DNA of 64,000 nt from Alkalihalobacillus sp. LMS6 (GTDB lineage: Bacteria > Bacillota > Bacilli > Bacillales > Bacillaceae_D), in NCBI RefSeq assembly GCF_024362765.1, contig NZ_CP093302.1, positions 1,766,001 through 1,830,000 of the forward strand, given 5' to 3'. The position numbers and the translations under genes are program-made. The notes under the pieces are model-generated. The model searched no databases. It had not been told where the DNA came from and was given only the letters and a program-made list of their open reading frames with translations. Below, in pieces: positions 1 through 9,222 of the stretch; position 1 is the stretch's first letter, and each line of letters starts with the position of its first letter.

Positions 1-723
1 AATCGAATTTGTTTAAATGTATTAGCAGATGATCTTGACAATGCTGAAGCTTGTTATAAAGCGGCGAATGGGCATGTTCTTATCGGTGTTCTATCAAAAA
101 ATTACTCAACAGTAGATGAGGCTGTGCTCGATTTGGAGCGATATGCTGTGAAAACAAATCAATCGGTTTCCGTCGGACTAGGCGCGGGCGACCCGAATCA
201 ATGGAAAGTCGTAGGTGATATTGCACGCAAATTTAAACCTAAACATATCAATCAAGTTTTTACAGGGGTAGGTTATACCCGAGCTGCATTAGAAAATGAA
301 ACGACGATGGTCAATTGTTTAGTCTCACCTAGTGGAACCCCGGGGTTTGTGACAATTTCAACAGGCCCGTTAAGTTCACAATCAACACCTGCAGCTATTC
401 CAATTGAAACGGCGATTGCCATGATGAAGGATATGGGCGCAAATTCAGTTAAGTTTTTTCCGATGAAAGGGCTACGTACACTTCATGAATATAAGGCTGT
501 TGCTCGAGCGTGCGCAAAAGCTTCTTTCGCTTTAGAGCCTACAGGGGGAATCGACCTTCATAACTTTGAGGAAGTAGTGCGGGTTGCGCTAGATGAGGGG
601 GTTGAAACACTTATCCCACACGTCTATTCTTCAATTATTGATCCAGCTACAAATAAAACAAAGGTGAAAGATGTTGAAATCCTGTATAGCAAAATGACGG
701 CACTTGTTGATTCATATGACTAA
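1..723 (+). CDS. dgaF: KDGP aldolase, DgaF family (5' end outside window)
   Basis: The reading frame is open from base 1, so the first codons lie upstream of the window; 240 residues are visible and only a few are likely missing. It resembles the DgaF-type 2-dehydro-3-deoxy-6-phosphogluconate aldolases, TIM-barrel enzymes that split KDGP to pyruvate and glyceraldehyde 3-phosphate in the cytosol. Supporting segments are the glycine-rich GLGAGDPNQW, the strand-end motif VKFFPMKGL with the presumed Schiff-base lysine, and the phosphate-site-like EPTGGIDL. A sugar kinase that would supply its substrate starts 13 bases downstream. Family call is from recall of the family; the symbol is tentative. 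Confidence 0.8.
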   Translation, partial: NRICLNVLADDLDNAEACYKAANGHVLIGVLSKNYSTVDEAVLDLERYAVKTNQSVSVGLGAGDPNQWKVVGDIARKFKPKHINQVFTGVGYTRAALENETTMVNCLVSPSGTPGFVTISTGPLSSQSTPAAIPIETAIAMMKDMGANSVKFFPMKGLRTLHEYKAVARACAKASFALEPTGGIDLHNFEEVVRVALDEGVETLIPHVYSSIIDPATNKTKVKDVEILYSKMTALVDSYD

Positions 724-736
724 AGGGGGCTGGACG

Positions 737-1744
737 ATGGGAACAATCCTTTCGTTTGGAGAGGTGATGATGCGACTTGAACCACCTGACTTTCGCACGT
801 TGGAACAGTCGGACCAATTGTCTTATTCATTCTCAGGAACCGGAATGAATGTATTGAGTGGACTAAGTCACTTTGGGCATGACACGGCACTATTAACCGT
901 TCTACCTGAAAATAATCTTGGTCGTGCAGCAGCTTCTGCGATTCGTTCACTTGGAATTCAATCGAATGCGCTTGCGTTTAAAGGCGACTATCTCGGTATG
1001 TATTTTTTAGAAAGAGGTTTTGGCCAAAGAGCTTCCGAAGTCACGTATAGCAATCGGATTGAAAGTTCGTTTTGTCAATCGTATCTTACTGATTATGGGG
1101 TTGATTGCTTTGACGACGCGACCCATATTCATTTTTGCGGAATTAGCCTTGCTGTCTCAACACATACGCGCGAGATGACTTTAGCTATGGCGAAACGTGC
1201 CAAAACAGCTGGCTTAACGATCTCGTTTGATTGTAACTATCGAGCAAAGTTATGGAAAGGCGGATATGAAGAAGCAAAGCCTGCTTACGAACACATGCTG
1301 TCTCTTGCAGATATTGTCTTTATGAATGAACAAGATGCCCGACTTATTCTTGGATTGGAAACGCAGTGTGTAAGTCGAAGTGAACAGGTAGAAGAGCTGT
1401 TGCCTCAAGTAGCAATGATGTACAGCATATCCCTTATTGCAGGCACGTTACGAAACAATCTCTCGTCTAATGAGCAAACCATTCAAGGCTTTCTTGTTGC
1501 TGAAAATCAAACTCTCTTTTCAAATATTCAAAAGCTCACCATTTTAGACCGAATTGGTGGTGGCGATGGATTTGTTAGCGGAATCCTTCATGGCCTTTTT
1601 TCAAAAAAAGATTATCAAGCTATGATTGAATTTGCCACCGCCGCAGGTGTACTTGCTCACACAACGTATGGCGATTCTCCACGATCTACACAGCAACAAG
1701 TTGAACGGTTTTTACGTAATCCATTACAAGATTTAGAAAGGTAG
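737..1744 (+). CDS. kdgK: 2-keto-3-deoxygluconate kinase, PfkB family
   Basis: PfkB/ribokinase-fold sugar kinase of 335 residues, predicted to phosphorylate 2-keto-3-deoxygluconate with ATP for the preceding aldolase. The N-terminal TILSFGEVMMRLEPP and the C-terminal anion-hole motif RIGGGDGFVSG, with catalytic Asp near residue 277, are typical. The start at 737 is chosen because AAGGGGG lies seven bases upstream; an in-frame ATG at 704 would overlap the aldolase and has no such site. Its stop lies five bases before the GntR gene, indicating one operon. Exact sugar specificity is inferred from context. Confidence 0.85.
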   Translation: MGTILSFGEVMMRLEPPDFRTLEQSDQLSYSFSGTGMNVLSGLSHFGHDTALLTVLPENNLGRAAASAIRSLGIQSNALAFKGDYLGMYFLERGFGQRASEVTYSNRIESSFCQSYLTDYGVDCFDDATHIHFCGISLAVSTHTREMTLAMAKRAKTAGLTISFDCNYRAKLWKGGYEEAKPAYEHMLSLADIVFMNEQDARLILGLETQCVSRSEQVEELLPQVAMMYSISLIAGTLRNNLSSNEQTIQGFLVAENQTLFSNIQKLTILDRIGGGDGFVSGILHGLFSKKDYQAMIEFATAAGVLAHTTYGDSPRSTQQQVERFLRNPLQDLER

Positions 1745-1749
1745 AACCT

Positions 1750-2454
1750 ATGAAATTACTAAAACAAAAAGGTCCGTTATACATCCAAGTAAAAGATATC
1801 CTTAAAGAGAGGATCGTTACTGGTATCTACCCTGTTCGTTCATTAATGCCAGCAGAGACACAATTAGAAGAAGAATTTCATGTAAGCAAAATTACGATTC
1901 GAAAAGCAGTTGAGCAATTGACGCAAGAGGGATATGTGAAAAAACAAAGCGGGATCGGAACGACTGTTTTGGATAATCGCGCCGTTATTAAATTATCGAC
2001 AGGTCAAAATTTCTCTGCTTATTTGCAGCAAGAAGGGAAGAGCGTTCGAAAAGAAGTGTTACAGGTCAAAAAAGTGGACCCACCTGATGAGGTAAAGCGA
2101 TTGAGAAGCGGACCGTTTTCTTGCATTGAACGGCTGTACTATTTAGATAACGAGCCATATATTTACTTTTTTCATTATATTCCGAGCGACTACCCGCTTC
2201 CAACGGATTTATCACGCTACGAAGACTCTCTCTATACAGTGTTAAGTGAGGTGGGGGTAACATTCAATCGTTTTCAAGATGCGTTTTCTGTTGCTACGCC
2301 GCATGAATGTGTTAGAAACCATCTCCAGGTGGAGCCGCTGCCAATGCTGCGACGAACGCGACATGCGTTTGACCTCGATGAAGTTCTTGTTGAATATTCC
2401 ATTGCCTACTATCGTACAGAATTACAAGACTATGTCATTCCGTTTGATGTATAG
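1750..2454 (+). CDS. GntR/HutC-family transcriptional regulator
   Basis: A 234-residue regulator with an N-terminal winged helix-turn-helix (PLYIQVKDILKERI, then PAETQLEEEFHVSKITIRKAVEQL recognisable as the GntR helix pair, about residues 10-70) and a C-terminal UTRA ligand-binding domain. AAAGG precedes the start by about eight bases. It closes the aldolase-kinase operon and most likely controls it in response to a sugar acid or sugar phosphate. The effector is not visible in the sequence. Confidence 0.85.
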   Translation: MKLLKQKGPLYIQVKDILKERIVTGIYPVRSLMPAETQLEEEFHVSKITIRKAVEQLTQEGYVKKQSGIGTTVLDNRAVIKLSTGQNFSAYLQQEGKSVRKEVLQVKKVDPPDEVKRLRSGPFSCIERLYYLDNEPYIYFFHYIPSDYPLPTDLSRYEDSLYTVLSEVGVTFNRFQDAFSVATPHECVRNHLQVEPLPMLRRTRHAFDLDEVLVEYSIAYYRTELQDYVIPFDV

Positions 2455-2693
2455 GTGAAATTACGCAAATTGCGCAGACAAAACTTAAGGTTCTTTTTGA
2501 ATACGAAAAATGATAGTCTGTATGAAACTACGGACACAAGTGCGACATCGGCTTACGTTGGTTCACTTTCTCCATATCTTCTTAAACATGCGCACGTACT
2601 CAGATACATGCTGTCCGATAGGAGTCTCGGGTGTTCCTTACGTTAATTTAAATAAAAAACGAAAAGATGAGCAATCCGAAAAATGAACTGCAA

Positions 2694-2738
2694 CCCGAAA
2701 AATGGACACTTTAAAAAAGTCCGTTTTCCGGGTTTTTT
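2694..2738 (+). terminator. terminator-like hairpin in the IS left end
   Basis: Arms 2694-2707 (CCCGAAAAATGGAC) and 2719-2732 (GTCCGTTTTCCGGG) pair with two G-U positions and are followed by six T at 2733-2738. It lies between the left inverted repeat and the transposase start. Such a structure would block read-through from outside promoters into the transposase gene. Confidence 0.65.
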
Positions 2739-2798
2739 GTGTTCTTTTACAAAAGACCCGTTATAATCAAAACAAATGAGAAGAACGGGGAATGTGAG

Positions 2799-3224
2799 AT
2801 GAGTAAAAGAATTTTTTCGACGTTTGAACAAAAACAACTAGAAAGCAATGCGAATGTCCATCATGTTTCGGATCGCTCTATAAGTTACATCCCAGATTTT
2901 AAAGTGAAGGCCGTACAGGAAAACTTAGCCGGAAAAGGTCCTATGGCTATTTTTATCGATCATGGATTTGACTTAGAGATAATTGGGTCTGATAAGCCAA
3001 GTGAATGTCTTAAAAGATGGAGGGCCATATATAAAAGCTACGGAGAAGAAGGGTTATATAATGAGCGTCGTGGGAAAGGCAGCACAGGTCGTCGTTCTTC
3101 GAAGACCTTATCCGCTGAAGAAAAATTAAAGAAAGCTGAAGCGCGAATCGCCTTTTTAGAGATGGAAAACGATTTTCTAAAAAAGCTCGAAGAATTAGAA
3201 AGGCAGGCGAAGAAGAAGTATTAA
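2799..3224 (+). CDS. IS3-family transposase OrfA
   Basis: A 141-residue helix-turn-helix protein with a C-terminal coiled coil (EEKLKKAEARIAFLEMEN), as in IS150-type OrfA. The ATG at 2799 follows GGGG/GAG purine-rich sequence. The slippery sequence A AAA AAG at 3179-3185 sits in the last tenth of the gene and would move ribosomes into the -1 frame to make OrfAB, the usual IS3 arrangement. OrfA alone is normally a DNA-binding regulator of transposition. Confidence 0.85.
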   Translation: MSKRIFSTFEQKQLESNANVHHVSDRSISYIPDFKVKAVQENLAGKGPMAIFIDHGFDLEIIGSDKPSECLKRWRAIYKSYGEEGLYNERRGKGSTGRRSSKTLSAEEKLKKAEARIAFLEMENDFLKKLEELERQAKKKY

Positions 3225-4124
3225 CGTTATCAGAAAGGTTTCACTTAATTGAACAAACCATTAGGCAACATCAATTTAAACGTATGGTTACCTTTCTCTG
3301 TCGTCTAGCCAGCGTTAACCGTTCAAGCTATTACGCTTGGCTAGCAAGCGAAGACCTTTCGTCTACAACGGGAACAACGAGATGAGGCAGACTATAAACT
3401 TCTTAATATCCTCTACATACAAGGGAAGAAAAAAGTAGGTGGACGCCCGTTAAAAATGAAGTTAGAAAACGACTACGGAATTACGATGAATTTAAAGAAG
3501 ATCTTTCGACTTACTCGAAAGTATCGGATTCAAGCGATTATTCGTAAGAAGAATCCTTATAAACATTTAGCTAAAGCGACACAAGAACATAAAACGTGTG
3601 AAAATCATCTTAACCGTGAGTTTGTTCAGCTTCCGGGTGCTGTCTTATTGACAGATATTACGTACTTATATCTAGCGGATGGAACGAAAGTCTATTTGTC
3701 TTGTATCAAAGACGGAACGACACGAGAGATCGTCGCGCATTATCTATCGACATCCTTGGGAATGGGCATTGTGTATAAAACGCTTAAGCGATTAGAAGAG
3801 GCCTTAGGAAGTAATGTCCATCCAGGTGCCATTCTTCATTCGGACCAAGGCTTTCACTACACACACCCAAAGTACCAGGAAATGGTCAGAAAGCTTAGGT
3901 TAATACAATCCATGTCTAGAAGAGGAAACTGTTTAGATAATGCATCCATGGAATCTTTTTTTGGACACTTTAAGGATCATGTAGATGCACGTGAATGTAA
4001 GACACTAGATGAATTAAAAGTCAAAGTTGGAGACTTTATCACTTATTACAATTCTAGTCGTTATCAATGGGCATTAAAAAGAATGACCCCGGAACAATAC
4101 CGAGGTCATCTACTAACTGCATAA
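3185..4124 (+). pseudogene. IS3-family transposase OrfB, frameshifted
   Basis: After the programmed -1 shift the frame reads GEEEVLTLSERF onward but meets TGA at 3383-3385. The homologous sequence continues in another frame from about 3369 (REQRDEADYKLLNIL) to 4124. A second, unprogrammed frameshift at about 3361-3371 therefore breaks the catalytic protein. All three catalytic carboxylates remain visible downstream: LLTDITYLY, LHSDQGFHY and NCLDNASMESFF. As written, the copy should be transposition-defective unless helped in trans or unless the base call is wrong. Confidence 0.8.
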
Positions 4125-4215
4125 GGTTTTTTAAAACTGTCTATTTAATAGGGTACAGTTCAAAAATGGATCGTTCGTCTTTTTATTCTATTTCTTGTGT
4201 CCCAATCTCCTTTAT

Positions 4216-5548
4216 TTATCCGAACGAGGCGTAATCAGGTTGATTCCAATAAGCACTTACGCATCTTTCGTAAATTCTACTCCAATCGTGGAAAGTAGGA
4301 GGAGAATGGACGTATAAGATATTGTCGTTTGAATGTGCAACCATAGGCATATCCGTCAAGATTAATGAATATGGACGACGATCTTTTGATTTTTTATGTT
4401 CAATGGCTGACGTTGATATCTCTAGTTGAAAAGGTACATAGCCGAGAATTTTTTCAGATAATGTATCTTCGTAAACGGGTCCTTCACTTGATAAAATGAG
4501 TAGTCGCATAGGTGGTTGAAACGTATTGATGTCGATAAATGTATAAAGCATGAGTAAATATCTTGTTTTTATCGTTGACAAGGTTTTTACGTTCGTGTGA
4601 GTAGTTGCTTTCGCGAGTTTGTCGACGATACTCATTTAACGCATCTGGAAATAAAGAAGATAACGCTTTTGTAAACTTTTCTGTTATGAACCACGCGTGT
4701 GTTTTTCTGTCCATATGTGTCTGTATATTTTCTTCGAGAATCCAAGAAGGGTGATAGAGACAAGGTGAGTTAACCACAACCATTAATAAAAAATCTTCTT
4801 CCCCTTTTCGATACTCAGCTGGAAATGACTCGAGAAAGCTTTGGCAACAGCCAATAAGCCTTTCTCTAATTGTGAACGGGAATGCTTGGTCATATTCTGG
4901 ACTAAAGTGGTTTTGCTCGGTTCGATAATGTTGTACAGCAAGAAGATACAGATACGCTTCTTTTTGTGTTGAAGAGAGCTGTAGTGATAGTCCGCGAACA
5001 ATTGCATCGAGACGATGTTCAATTTTTTCTCTGTCAAAAGGAAATGGCCATGTGATTTTTCCAGTAATCTCAAGCAGCGTCGTGAAATAAAACTGTCTAA
5101 TATGACGTTCATCGCCTTGTAATTCTAACGTGCGTAAATTAAAGGCTAATTCATATTTCGCAAGCCATTGATTTAACTGTTTTAATTTCCGGAAAAAAGT
5201 CGCCCGACTCATATATTGTTCATCGACGAATGTTTTGGCTGATATTTTTTTTGAAATGGCGCCCAAAAAGAAACGAATCATATCATCTTGAAGGTAGAAA
5301 TGATGAAGCAAGCGTTTAAGAAAGGCATCATCTTTTCCTGTTAATTGCATCGTCTGTCCATTCACAAAATCAATTTTCATGGAGGTTGAACCTTTTTCTA
5401 TCTCTACTTGTAGTTCATTTAACGTTGCATCAACTGTACGCAAAGAACAGTTTAATTCACCGGCTAAATCTGCACGGTGCACAAATTCTTCCATACTAAG
5501 CTTATATGTTAGTTTTATCAATCGTTCCATTCGTTTATCAGTTAACAT
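4216..5548 (-). pseudogene. Mga-like transcriptional regulator, split by a frameshift
   Basis: The 5' part (5548 to 4484) begins MLTDKRMERLIKLTYKLS and holds the Mga-type helix-turn-helix (SLRTVDATLNEL) and PRD-like middle. The 3' part is in another frame, from an ATG at 4635 to the stop at 4216, and matches the rest of such a protein (PPMRLLILSSEGPVYED, EIIB-like). Together they give about 440 residues, near the family's usual length of roughly 500. The start at 5548 is set by GAGGG eight bases upstream. It is the last gene of the Csc locus and was probably its activator; it could also work as two coupled polypeptides. Confidence 0.7.
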
Positions 5549-5582
5549 TCCTTGATCCCTCTGCCAATTTGTCATAGTTACT

Positions 5583-6266
5583 TTATTGAACGAACTGTAT
5601 CGCTTTTTCTGATTCATTTTCGTAGATATACGTAGAATCAAGAGTTGCCCGAACCATAAACCGATTTGTCGTTGGTTGACTGGTGTCACATGTGAACAAT
5701 GTTAGAGCTGGTTCATCTGTTGATATAAGAAACTGTGTATCACGCTCGGAAATAACGTTAGTTTCTGTAATAATAAATTCATAAATTGCTTGTTTGTCTG
5801 TAATGAAAATTTTCATTTCAGGTTGTACGTGAAGCAAAGGCCCAAATAATAAGGATGAGTTCGTTAAATGATGACCAAACAACACATAGTTACTAGACCC
5901 CATTTCTTGCTTCGTTGTCAGCGTTGCTGCGCCAGCTAACAAGTGTTCATTTGTTAGTCCATCCATAATCGGAAGTAAAACATCTACATCAGGTATTGAA
6001 ATCGCACCAACAACCGGCGGCTCATCGCTATTGATCGTTTGCCGGAGTACATCCATTAAACGAGGACGTTCAATAACGAAATCTACCGGTGGTTCATCCA
6101 AAGTGAGTGATTGCAGATTGTTTTCAGAGAATGTAGTTTGAGCCCGTGCAATCTGAGATTCGATCCCGTAATCTCGAATGAAAGGAGAGCACACTAAGAC
6201 GATGCCAACTCCTAAAAATACAATAATCGTACCGAGTGTGAGAAACTCCTTTAATCGAGTCGTCAT
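5583..6266 (-). CDS. sortase of the Csc/WxL locus
   Basis: A 227-residue membrane-anchored transpeptidase: one N-terminal helix (about 10-28), then the sortase beta-barrel. Catalytic residues are visible as GHH (His132), TLFTCDTS (Cys193) and NRF (Arg202). It sits three bases after the DUF916/DUF3324 gene, in the same operon as the LPQTG protein at 8901-9203, its likely substrate. Sequence pattern fits class A-like sortases; the exact subclass is uncertain. Confidence 0.88.
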   Translation of the reverse strand: MTTRLKEFLTLGTIIVFLGVGIVLVCSPFIRDYGIESQIARAQTTFSENNLQSLTLDEPPVDFVIERPRLMDVLRQTINSDEPPVVGAISIPDVDVLLPIMDGLTNEHLLAGAATLTTKQEMGSSNYVLFGHHLTNSSLLFGPLLHVQPEMKIFITDKQAIYEFIITETNVISERDTQFLISTDEPALTLFTCDTSQPTTNRFMVRATLDSTYIYENESEKAIQFVQ

Positions 6267-6269
6267 GCG

Positions 6270-7316
6270 TTAACTCGCAGAAGCGCGCTGTTTATTGATT
6301 GCGTCAATCAGAAGCTTTTTGTGTTTTTTCCGTTGATAATACAGGATTAGGAAGAATGCGATCACTAAACATGCAATGCCAATCGCCACATAAAGCCACG
6401 TATAATCTGGAGCTGGAATCGTTACGTCTGTCTCATTCAATGCAGCAGCTTGATCTTCTTCAATACTGAAAGGTTCACTCCAATGCCACTCTTCGCCCAT
6501 AGCGGTTGCGGTCAATTCCATCATGTATTCACCAGCTTCAAGGGGTTGCCCGTTTAGAGAAAGTGGGTATGAAAAATTTGAATTAGGAGCCATTTGCATA
6601 CTCTCTGTTTCAGATTCGTACAACACCTCTCCAGATTCGTCTTTCACTTTTGCTTGAACGGACAGCTGATTCACATACATGGGCTGTGCATTTTGAATGG
6701 TAGACATAATGACATTTCGCGCGTTTAATTGATCAGCATAAACATCATGTAACGCTAACTCTGGCTCAATCTCTGATTGGTTTTGCTGTAAGACGATGCC
6801 AACGACATAGGCATATTGATTATCAATCGACAATCCTTCCTCAGCAGATTCATTCTGATTTTCTTCCATTGTCTCTTGCAGTGTAATACCCCCTGCTAGT
6901 ACTCCATCAAACGCCTCGTCAGGCATTGAGATGTGTAAAAGCAGAGTGTACGTTCCATTTGCTGGCACAACGATTTCCTTATCTGTCGTTACCAAATCTT
7001 CTAATGGATAGAGAAGGGAAGGGTCTGGCTCGTCATGAGATTCGCCGTATTCAACGACACCGTTTGTATTCGTTGATGCAGCATGTACAGCAGGAGCAAT
7101 GATGACATCTGCATCCGTATCGTTACGCAATAAAATCTCGACCGTTTGTTCTGCACCAGGCTCCATTAAAAGGTCATAATAGGTTTTATTTGGGTCGATT
7201 TGATTTTCTGGGATGACAGTTGTGACAGAGAAGTTAAACTCTGATGCTTGTACAGTTGGAATTCCTGGTAGTAGAAGCACGAAAGTAATGAGAAGGGCAA
7301 AGCTAAGTCGTTTCAT
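6270..7316 (-). CDS. DUF916/DUF3324 cell-surface protein (CscA-like)
   Basis: A 348-residue exported protein: signal peptide (MKRLSFALLITFVLLLPG), an N-terminal DUF916 (WxL peptidoglycan-binding) region about 30-155, a DUF3324 region about 165-295, one transmembrane helix near 308-330 and a basic tail (YYQRKKHKK). This is the CscA type that accompanies WxL proteins and binds peptidoglycan and partner proteins. ATG 7316 is chosen because AAAGG lies nine bases upstream; the longer in-frame starts lack a site. Confidence 0.87.
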   Translation of the reverse strand: MKRLSFALLITFVLLLPGIPTVQASEFNFSVTTVIPENQIDPNKTYYDLLMEPGAEQTVEILLRNDTDADVIIAPAVHAASTNTNGVVEYGESHDEPDPSLLYPLEDLVTTDKEIVVPANGTYTLLLHISMPDEAFDGVLAGGITLQETMEENQNESAEEGLSIDNQYAYVVGIVLQQNQSEIEPELALHDVYADQLNARNVIMSTIQNAQPMYVNQLSVQAKVKDESGEVLYESETESMQMAPNSNFSYPLSLNGQPLEAGEYMMELTATAMGEEWHWSEPFSIEEDQAAALNETDVTIPAPDYTWLYVAIGIACLVIAFFLILYYQRKKHKKLLIDAINKQRASAS

Positions 7317-7373
7317 GAAAATCATCCTTTCTTGAAGAGAGGGCATGCATAATGTCTATGCATACCCATTTTT

Positions 7374-8117
7374 TTACTTATTTTCATTAGCTGGTGTATC
7401 AGCAAGTGTCCACGTTAAGGTTGTTGAATACGCCTGCGCATATTTTGTTGTTGCGCCTGGAACATTTAATTCAACGCTCGAGTCAGCTGTTTCACTTGTT
7501 CCGAATCGATACGTAAATGTCCCAGCGCCTTCACCATTTTTCGCAGCTAAAGGTGTGCTTTCTGCTCCAGGTGTTAGCGTGAAGGATTGTTCTACATGAG
7601 AAGGCTTCTTAGAGTTTGAAATAGACTCAACCGCAGCATTATTCACAGTAATCGCCGCACCATCTAATACTTGACCTGCTTCCGTTTCAAACTGCCCATT
7701 TTGGACAACAGATAATGACCAACCGCTTTCGAGTCCACGGTTATCCGTCACTTGCACATACAACGGACTTACTTTATCCGTATTCTTATAAGTTTGGGGA
7801 GCAGCGTAGTAGGTTTCGTTTGCTGAAGTAATCTTATGCTCGCCAAACTGAAATGATGACGCATAATCAATACTCAACGGACCAGGTGTACCAGGATTTG
7901 GCCCTTCAGGATCTGTGGGATCAATTGGATCAACCGGGTTTTCTGGATCAGGGTTTTCAGGGTCAACTGGCTGTGTGATGTCATCATTTGACTTAAACTT
8001 AATTTGTGCATTTGAATCATAGTTGACTGATTTTGACTCTGCTAAGACGATATTTCCTGTAGATAAAAGGGCAAAAGCTAAAGTAGCAGCAACAGCAATG
8101 CGCGATATTTTTTTCAT
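7374..8117 (-). CDS. WxL-domain surface protein 1
   Basis: A 247-residue protein with a signal peptide (AFALLSTGNIVLA), an acidic Asp-Pro-Glu repeat linker (about residues 49-80) and a C-terminal WxL domain with both W-x-L motifs, GWSLSVVQNG and TLTWTLADTP. WxL domains attach non-covalently to peptidoglycan. GAGGATGAACT precedes the start. It is a close relative of the neighbouring WxL gene, sharing the linker almost base for base (7888-7970 against 8668-8750). Confidence 0.9.
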   Translation of the reverse strand: MKKISRIAVAATLAFALLSTGNIVLAESKSVNYDSNAQIKFKSNDDITQPVDPENPDPENPVDPIDPTDPEGPNPGTPGPLSIDYASSFQFGEHKITSANETYYAAPQTYKNTDKVSPLYVQVTDNRGLESGWSLSVVQNGQFETEAGQVLDGAAITVNNAAVESISNSKKPSHVEQSFTLTPGAESTPLAAKNGEGAGTFTYRFGTSETADSSVELNVPGATTKYAQAYSTTLTWTLADTPANENK

Positions 8118-8144
8118 AGTTCATCCTCGTTTCGTTTTTTAATG

Positions 8145-8891
8145 TTAGTCGTTACTAGGGACGTCAGATAAATTCCAAGTTAATGTTGTACGGTACTCAG
8201 TACTATCTTTTGGTGTTGCTCCAGGGACAAAAAGTTCAATAGCTGGTGTTAGATTCGTTGCTTGATCCACTTCACCAAAGTGGTTGATCCACGTTCCTGC
8301 ACCCTTATCCTCATCAGCAAACATGACAATCGACGAATCGCCTTCAGGATCTAGTGAAAATGATGCTGTGGCTGAAGGCGGATCAACGTTATTCAAAGTA
8401 CCATTGACAGTTGGATCGCTAAATGTAATTGCAGCACCTGTTAACGTGCCATGTTGCGTATTTTCATTTTTAAATTGACCATTTTGTTGAACGCTCAAAA
8501 CCCAACCAGTGTTTGTTCCGCGATTATCCGAAATTTGTACATAGTTTGGGACATAGCGGCCGCCATGTAGTTGTTGTGCTTTGGCTGGGTAAATGCGATC
8601 TTGTGATGAAATCTCATTCTCACCAAAATCTAAACTTGATGCATAATCAATACTTAATGGGCCTGTCGTGCCTGGATTCGGTCCTTCAGGATCTGTCGGA
8701 TCAACTGGATCAACCGGGTTTTCTGGATCAGGGTTTTCTGGATCTAGCGGGTCTGTTACGCCTTCATAAGGGGTGAATATTACTTTTCCATTTGAGTCAT
8801 ATGTAGCCCCGACACTTTCTTCAGCATGGGCGATGCTGCTCAATGACACTGTAACGGTTGCTAAGGCAACTAGAAGAAGTGCTTTCTTCAT
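8145..8891 (-). CDS. WxL-domain surface protein 2
   Basis: A 248-residue secreted protein: signal peptide ending near SSIAHA, the same DPENPDPENPVDP linker as its neighbour, then a WxL domain with GWVLSVQQNG and TLTWNLSDVP. Start set by GAGG ten bases upstream. Its start is nine bases after the LPQTG gene stop, so the locus is a tight operon. The two WxL genes probably arose by tandem duplication. Confidence 0.9.
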   Translation of the reverse strand: MKKALLLVALATVTVSLSSIAHAEESVGATYDSNGKVIFTPYEGVTDPLDPENPDPENPVDPVDPTDPEGPNPGTTGPLSIDYASSLDFGENEISSQDRIYPAKAQQLHGGRYVPNYVQISDNRGTNTGWVLSVQQNGQFKNENTQHGTLTGAAITFSDPTVNGTLNNVDPPSATASFSLDPEGDSSIVMFADEDKGAGTWINHFGEVDQATNLTPAIELFVPGATPKDSTEYRTTLTWNLSDVPSND

Positions 8892-8900
8892 TTTGTATCC

Positions 8901-9203
8901 TCATTTCACTTTGAATTTTGGTTGTTTCAGTCGTATGAATAAAACAATTGCAATTGCGATACAGACGAAGCCACTCAAGATGATTAAAAGAGGGGAGCGG
9001 TCGCCTGTTTGTGGCAAAACATCTAAAGGACTATCAATGACTTGTTCCACCGGTTGCTCAGGGTATTCGCCGAAAAATCCAACACCAGCGTCTGTCTCGG
9101 TATCTGCCTTTGTTATGAAGGGAGAGAAGGTAAATGCCACACATAGCAACAGCCCTATAAGAAGCAGCGGTGTATTCCGTTTAACATCCTCACCCCCTTT
9201 CAT
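8901..9203 (-). CDS. small LPQTG-anchored protein (CscD-like)
   Basis: A 100-residue protein with a signal helix (residues 11-32), a short exposed part of about 30 residues, LPQTG at 63-67, a second hydrophobic helix and a basic tail (RLKQPKFKVK): a complete sortase signal. It matches the small LPxTG member of Csc clusters. ATG 9203 is the only convenient in-frame start, but the strongest Shine-Dalgarno (AAAGGGGGTGAGG) lies just inside the gene, so the start is not certain. Predicted substrate of the sortase at 5583-6266. Confidence 0.8.
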   Translation of the reverse strand: MKGGEDVKRNTPLLLIGLLLCVAFTFSPFITKADTETDAGVGFFGEYPEQPVEQVIDSPLDVLPQTGDRSPLLIILSGFVCIAIAIVLFIRLKQPKFKVK

Positions 9204-9222
9204 AAGGGAGTATTCTTTAAAA

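Larger units (their letters stand above)
2684..4162 (+). mobile_element. IS3-family (IS150-like) insertion sequence, about 1.48 kb
   Basis: The ends are imperfect inverted repeats: TGAACTG followed by a shared GACA-TTT pattern on the left (from 2684) and its complement on the right (ending CAGTTCA at 4162). Left flank bases AAAA and right flank AAAA fit a 3-4 base target duplication, although in an A run this is weak. Inside are orfA, an A AAA AAG slippery heptamer at 3179-3185 and orfB with the DDE residues. The element separates the ketogluconate operon from the Csc locus. Confidence 0.85.

Noticed and set aside
2455-2646. 63-codon frame after the GntR gene
   Set aside because: It begins directly at the GntR stop without a ribosome binding site and has no recognisable content; the stretch to 2683 looks non-coding.
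2643-2837. Minus-strand frame across the IS left end
   Set aside because: Overlaps the inverted repeat and orfA start; explained by the IS element.
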